A stretch of DNA of 64,000 nt. Source: Oscillospiraceae bacterium (GTDB taxonomy: Bacteria > Bacillota > Clostridia > Oscillospirales > CAG-272). How positions within the stretch are numbered: position 1 is the stretch's first letter; every line of letters begins with the position of its first letter. Location: positions 310,001-374,000 of the forward strand of contig SVUK01000017.1 in the NCBI GenBank assembly GCA_015063325.1. The letters run 5' to 3'. Positions 60,730 through 64,000 of the stretch are shown here, piece after piece. A program made the position numbers and the translations under genes. Below the pieces are notes generated by a model, which had not been told where the DNA came from, did not search any database, and saw only the letters and a list, made by a program, of their open reading frames with translations.

Positions 60730-61758
60730 TCAATCTTCCGAAACGACGATCGAAGCGGTCACAATGAATTTTTTGACCGATTCAATACTGCTTTCACAGC
60801 TTTGACGGCTGGTGTAGGATTCGCCGATAAAACTCGGCGCCGAACCAATATTCTTCAGAACGTAGCGATAGTTCCCGAACTTGTCGCAATCCACAAAAAA
60901 GTTACCAATGTAAACTGCTTTCTTAAAGGACTCAACGCCTTTGCGGCAGGCGGCTTCATTGGAAAAATATCGGCTGGAATAAAGAATATGTCCATTGTTA
61001 GCCAAAAGATAGAAACAATACTCTTCTCCTTCGCGGCAAATCTCAAATTTTCCTGTCTTTTCAGCGCTTGCTTCGGCTTTTTCAATTTTTGCCCAGTTTA
61101 CCGAGTCTGGAGATTTCAATGACTTTTTGGCTTTTTCAAAGGCGCGAAGCGCTTCTTTACCGGGAGAGTAGGGAATGATCCGCGCACAATCGGCAAAATT
61201 CTGAACCGATTCTACCGCGTTAATGCACATGTCGCGCGAGGGATAATTTTCGCCGTAATATTTGTTGGCAAGAATAAAGCGGAACCGCTTGTATTTGTCC
61301 GCTTTCACAACAAACGGCTCCAAAGCAACCGCTTTCTGAAAGGTTTTAATCCCGTTCAAAGCGCCAAGGAGAGTCGTAAACGCAGGACTATCCAAAAGGA
61401 GTTGCCCATTGTTCGCCGAAAGATAAAAATGGTAACCGTCAATCTGCAATTCAAATTCGTATTTACCAAATACTTTGGCTTTGGAGGAGGTAATTTTTGC
61501 GTCTGCCGCGGCAATCGCTTTTTGGAATGCCGCTTCCACTTCCGCGTCGGTCACAAGAAATGCAGGACGAATTGCAGAAATCGTTTTCTGGTCGGAAATC
61601 GCCTTTTTCGCAGGAGTAGATTTCTTAGCAGGAATTTCTTTTTTGAGAGAAACGGTTTTCTTTGGAGCGGCAGTTGCCTTTCCTTTCCCGGCAGATGCCA
61701 TCTTCACAGCAGGCGTTTTTTTTGAGGATACAGCTTTTGTTTGCTTGTCGTTTGCCAT
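60730..61758 (-). CDS. Protein with basic Lys/Ala/Pro N-terminal tail and repeated DUF1508 (YegP-like) modules
   Basis: N-terminus KKTPAVKMASAGKGKATAAPKKTVSLKKEIPAKKSTPAKKA; repeats YEFELQIDGYHFYLSANNGQLLLDS and FEICREGEEYCFYLLANNGHILYSS, RYVLKNIGSAPSFIGESYTSRQSCESSIESVKKF. Confidence 0.85.
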   Translation of the reverse strand: MANDKQTKAVSSKKTPAVKMASAGKGKATAAPKKTVSLKKEIPAKKSTPAKKAISDQKTISAIRPAFLVTDAEVEAAFQKAIAAADAKITSSKAKVFGKYEFELQIDGYHFYLSANNGQLLLDSPAFTTLLGALNGIKTFQKAVALEPFVVKADKYKRFRFILANKYYGENYPSRDMCINAVESVQNFADCARIIPYSPGKEALRAFEKAKKSLKSPDSVNWAKIEKAEASAEKTGKFEICREGEEYCFYLLANNGHILYSSRYFSNEAACRKGVESFKKAVYIGNFFVDCDKFGNYRYVLKNIGSAPSFIGESYTSRQSCESSIESVKKFIVTASIVVSED

Positions 61759-61957
61759 AAATAAATACCTCCGAAAAACAAATTAAGTGCTTTTAGTTTT
61801 ATTGTAGCATATTCCACCTCTTTTGTCAACCGATTTACAAGTTTTGAAAGGTTTGAAGAAAGTTTTTCGGAAAAAAATAAAAAGAAAAACTGAAATTGGT
61901 ATTGACAAAAAACAATGATTATGATATAATAACCGAGTAAATGAAATACAGAATGAT

Positions 61958-62031
<74 letters not shown>

Positions 62032-62087
62032 AAGGATTCTGCTTCTCGAAAAACCCGGGGAGCAGAGCCCTTTCCTTGTTGGAGGAT

Positions 62088-62164
62088 GTGCCTTTAGCTC
62101 AGTAGGATAGAGCAACTGCCTTCTAAGCAGTAGGTCGAGGGTTCGAATCCCCCAAGGCACGCCA
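62088..62164 (+). tRNA. tRNA-Arg (TCT)
   Basis: Acceptor GTGCCTT/AAGGCAC, anticodon loop CTTCTAA, T-loop TTCGAAT, CCA encoded. Confidence 0.97.
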
Positions 62165-62187
62165 TCAACAAAACAATTGAATATTAT

Positions 62188-62263
62188 GGAGGGATTAGCA
62201 CAGTTGGTTAGCGCGTCAGGTTGTGGCCCTGAAGGTCGTGGGTTCGAGTCCCATATCTCTCCC
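62188..62263 (+). tRNA. tRNA-His (GTG)
   Basis: Acceptor GGAGGGA/TCTCTCC, anticodon loop TTGTGGC, T-loop TTCGAGT, C discriminator; full CCA not encoded. Confidence 0.94.
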
Positions 62264-62266
62264 CAG

Positions 62267-62296
62267 AAAAAACCGTTCCTCTCGGAACGGTTTTTT
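62267..62296 (+). terminator. Terminator after the tRNA cluster
   Basis: AAAACCGTTCC-TCTC-GGAACGGTTTTTT. Confidence 0.85.
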
Positions 62297-62298
62297 CA

Positions 62299-62474
62299 GT
62301 TATATTCGCCTTCGGCGAGTGATATTGGGCTTCACCCAGTGATATTCGCTATGCGAGTGATATTGCGCTCCGCGCAGTTTGGAAGGCGAATATAATATCA
62401 CTTTGCGGCACCGCCGCAAAATATCACTGTGCCGTAAGGCACAATATCACTGTTGTTATTAGTGGCATACCACT
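62299..62474. repeat. Hairpin array with GTGATATT / AATATCAC connectors (inverted two-arm architecture)
   Basis: GTGATATT at 62319-62326, 62339-62346, 62357-62364 (degenerate GTTATATT 62299-62306); AATATCAC at 62394-62401, 62420-62427, 62443-62450; a different short hairpin between successive copies; 13-bp inverted repeat TTATATTCGCCTT (62300-62312) / AAGGCGAATATAA (62383-62395). Confidence 0.9.
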
Positions 62475-62502
62475 TGAAAAGCCCCAGCTTGTATGCTATA
62501 AT
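62474..62502 (+). promoter_or_regulatory. Near-consensus promoter for the four-helix-bundle gene
   Basis: TTGAAA (62474-62479), 17-nt spacer, TATAAT (62497-62502), with TG extended -10 (TGCTATAAT). Confidence 0.85.
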
Positions 62503-62520
62503 TGATTCGAGGTGATGACA

Positions 62521-62877
62521 ATGGCAGACAGCGTTCTTCGCGAGAAATCTAAAGATTTTGCGAAACAAATCGTTCTCCTTTGCAGAAATATGAAGCAGGA
62601 ACACCGCGAATCAGTGCTAACAAATCAATTACTCAGAAGCGGTACTTCGATAGGTGCGAATATTCACGAGGCACAGTACGCACAAGGTACAAAAGATTTT
62701 ATTTCAAAGTTTGAAATATCGCTGAAAGAGGTATATGAAACCGAGTACTGGCTTGAATTACTGTTTGAAACCGGATATATAGACGAACAGACATACAAAC
62801 CGATACAGAACGATTGCGGCGCGATCAGACGTATGCTTATTTCATCCATAAAAACCATGAAAGAAAAGAGCGAATAA
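62521..62877 (+). CDS. Four-helix-bundle protein (S23/23S rRNA intervening-sequence protein, bAvd-like)
   Basis: REKSKDFAKQIVLLCRNMKQEHRESVLTNQLLRSGTSIGANIHEAQYAQGTKDFISKFEISLKEVYETEYWLELLFETGYI matches the TIGR02436-type family; GAGGTG before ATG 62521. Confidence 0.93.
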   Translation: MADSVLREKSKDFAKQIVLLCRNMKQEHRESVLTNQLLRSGTSIGANIHEAQYAQGTKDFISKFEISLKEVYETEYWLELLFETGYIDEQTYKPIQNDCGAIRRMLISSIKTMKEKSE

Positions 62878-62961
62878 AACAGGTTTACATCAAAAACATG
62901 AAACGCTGGTAATTTTTTAGAGTTCTAATGCAGAAAAAAGAGAGGATGCAAGCAAGAAAGC

Positions 62962-63423
62962 ATGAAAATCCACATCATCGGCGGTCCGGGAAGCGGAAAA
63001 ACCTACCTTGCCAATCAGCTTGCAAAAGAACTTGCCATTCCCCACTACGATCTGGACGACCTCCAATGGGATAACCAAGCAAACGATTACGGAACCAAAC
63101 GGGATTCCAAAGAACGCGACGAACTGCTCCGGCAAATTCTCACGCAAAGCGATTGGATCATCGAAGGCGTTTATTACGCATGGTGTGGACAATGCTTTGA
63201 AGAAGCAGATCGGATTTATCTTTTGCAAGTTCCGCGCCGCAAATACCGGTACCGCATCATTCGCCGCTTTATCAGAAGAAAGCTCGGACTGGAAAAAGGA
63301 AAAAAGGAAACCTTCAAATCTTTATCCGATCTCTTAAAATGGGCAGACAAATTTCAAGCCAAAAATTTGCCCGAAATTCAAAAACTCCTCGAAAAGTACC
63401 GCGAAAAAGTCGTTTTTCAATGA
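62962..63423 (+). CDS. P-loop kinase-like protein (FlaR/'DNA topology modulation' or adenylate-kinase-like family)
   Basis: MKIHIIGGPGSGKTYLANQLAKELAIPHYDLDDLQWD; WIIEGVYYAW; RRKYRYRIIRRFIRRKLG. Confidence 0.85.
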   Translation: MKIHIIGGPGSGKTYLANQLAKELAIPHYDLDDLQWDNQANDYGTKRDSKERDELLRQILTQSDWIIEGVYYAWCGQCFEEADRIYLLQVPRRKYRYRIIRRFIRRKLGLEKGKKETFKSLSDLLKWADKFQAKNLPEIQKLLEKYREKVVFQ

Positions 63424-63424
63424 G

Positions 63425-63465
63425 AAAACCCGCGCCGATCGAAGAATGCGATCGGCGCGGGTTTT
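63425..63465. terminator. Bidirectional terminator
   Basis: AAAACCCGCGCCGATCG-AAGAATG-CGATCGGCGCGGGTTTT, 17-bp perfect arms. Confidence 0.9.
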
Positions 63466-63478
63466 CCGTTGCTTATTA

Positions 63479-63697
63479 TCAATGGTCGTTCCAACCCTCC
63501 TGCCATTCGGCTTCGTTGTCGCCGTCGGCTAACGGATCGTCCGGCTGATTGTTTTGCTGACCAGGAGTTTCCGGCATTTGACTTTCTGGCGTTTGATTCC
63601 CCGGTTCGCTCGCCGGTTCCGGATTGCATGCCACCAACAGAACGACGGCAAACGACAGAACAAACAAAATCAACATAACCAAAAACGACCGTTTCAT
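63479..63697 (-). CDS. Small acidic Pro/Gln-rich lipoprotein
   Basis: MKRSFLVMLILFVLSFAVVLLVAC lipobox followed by NPEPASEPGNQTPESQMPETPGQQNNQPDDPLADGDNEAEWQEGWNDH. Confidence 0.7.
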   Translation of the reverse strand: MKRSFLVMLILFVLSFAVVLLVACNPEPASEPGNQTPESQMPETPGQQNNQPDDPLADGDNEAEWQEGWNDH

Positions 63698-63783
63698 TGG
63701 AAAACTCCTTTCAAACAGAACCAAAAAGTCCTCTTGCCGCAACCCCGAAGATCCCTTCGGGGTTGCTTTTTTTGCGGTAAAAA

Positions 63784-64000
63784 TCAGTTTGCCAAACCGG
63801 ATTGCTCAATGCCCTGCACCAAGAAACGCTGCAGGAATACATAGAGAATCACGAGTGGGAAAATGATCATCAAACCGCCGGTATTGGCAATTGCCGATTC
63901 ATACAGTCTCTGTCCGGCATAATCGGTATCCAGCGATTTCGGAATCGCACCAACCAGCTTGTAAAGCGTTTGTGCTTTGCCCGTCGGGAAGAACAGGCTG
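63784..64000 (-). CDS. Carbohydrate ABC transporter permease, C-terminal part (truncated by window end)
   Basis: My translation of the minus strand ends ...GGLMIIFPLVILYVFLQRFLVQGIEQSGLAN-stop, typical of MalG/LplC-type permeases. Confidence 0.8.
   Translation of the reverse strand, partial: SLFFPTGKAQTLYKLVGAIPKSLDTDYAGQRLYESAIANTGGLMIIFPLVILYVFLQRFLVQGIEQSGLAN

Noticed and set aside
62177-62395. 72-aa ORF across tRNA-His and the hairpin array
   Set aside because: Overlaps a clear tRNA gene, its terminator and the repeat array.
62299-62450. CRISPR array interpretation of the GTGATATT repeats
   Set aside because: Repeats are only 8 nt, spacers are palindromic hairpins of 9-20 nt, orientation flips midway, and no cas genes are present.
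62521-62877. Diversity-generating retroelement (Avd-like gene)
   Set aside because: No reverse transcriptase, template repeat or variable repeat with A-specific mutations seen within the window.
63739-63773. Hairpin GCAACCCCGAAG...CTTCGGGGTTGC with T-run on the + strand near the permease end
   Set aside because: Orientation fits neither neighbouring gene cleanly (both on minus strand), so a terminator role was not called with confidence.

Overview
This 64 kb window is a chromosomal segment from a spore-forming clostridial (Firmicutes/Bacillota) genome. Family-level taxonomy cannot be fixed from the sequence alone. Most of it is conserved core gene content. It includes a 5' tmRNA fragment next to smpB and a sporulation set (yabP, yabQ, spoVB-like, sigG, spoIIP, gpr, cwlD-like). 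Housekeeping genes include hemZ, dtd, relA, recJ, cdaA, pncB, lepB, rbgA, rnhB, thrC, tig-clpP-clpX, pheST, fba, htrA-like, queG, addBA and guaB, plus two adjacent CNNM/CorC-type paralogs. RNA elements seen directly are a lysine riboswitch upstream of an NhaC-family transporter, a T-box leader upstream of pheS, three tRNAs (Gly-TCC, Arg-TCT, His-GTG) and many intrinsic terminators. The least explained structure is at about 62.30-62.88 kb, just after tRNA-His. There, 8-mers GTGATATT (x3, plus one degenerate copy) and their reverse complement AATATCAC (x3) alternate with small hairpins of different sequence. The array leads into a near-consensus promoter and a four-helix-bundle (S23/IVP/bAvd-like) protein gene. 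This looks like a structured, possibly mobile or regulatory, gene-plus-array element. Secondary curiosities are a DnaJ-like CxxC...CxxCGGEG insert in the NhaC transporter, an apparent remnant of CdaR after cdaA, a protein with an H1-like Lys/Ala/Pro tail and DUF1508 repeats, and a Cys-TM-Lys C-terminal anchor on a secreted hydrolase. All calls come from reading the sequence and recalling family knowledge. No database search was run.
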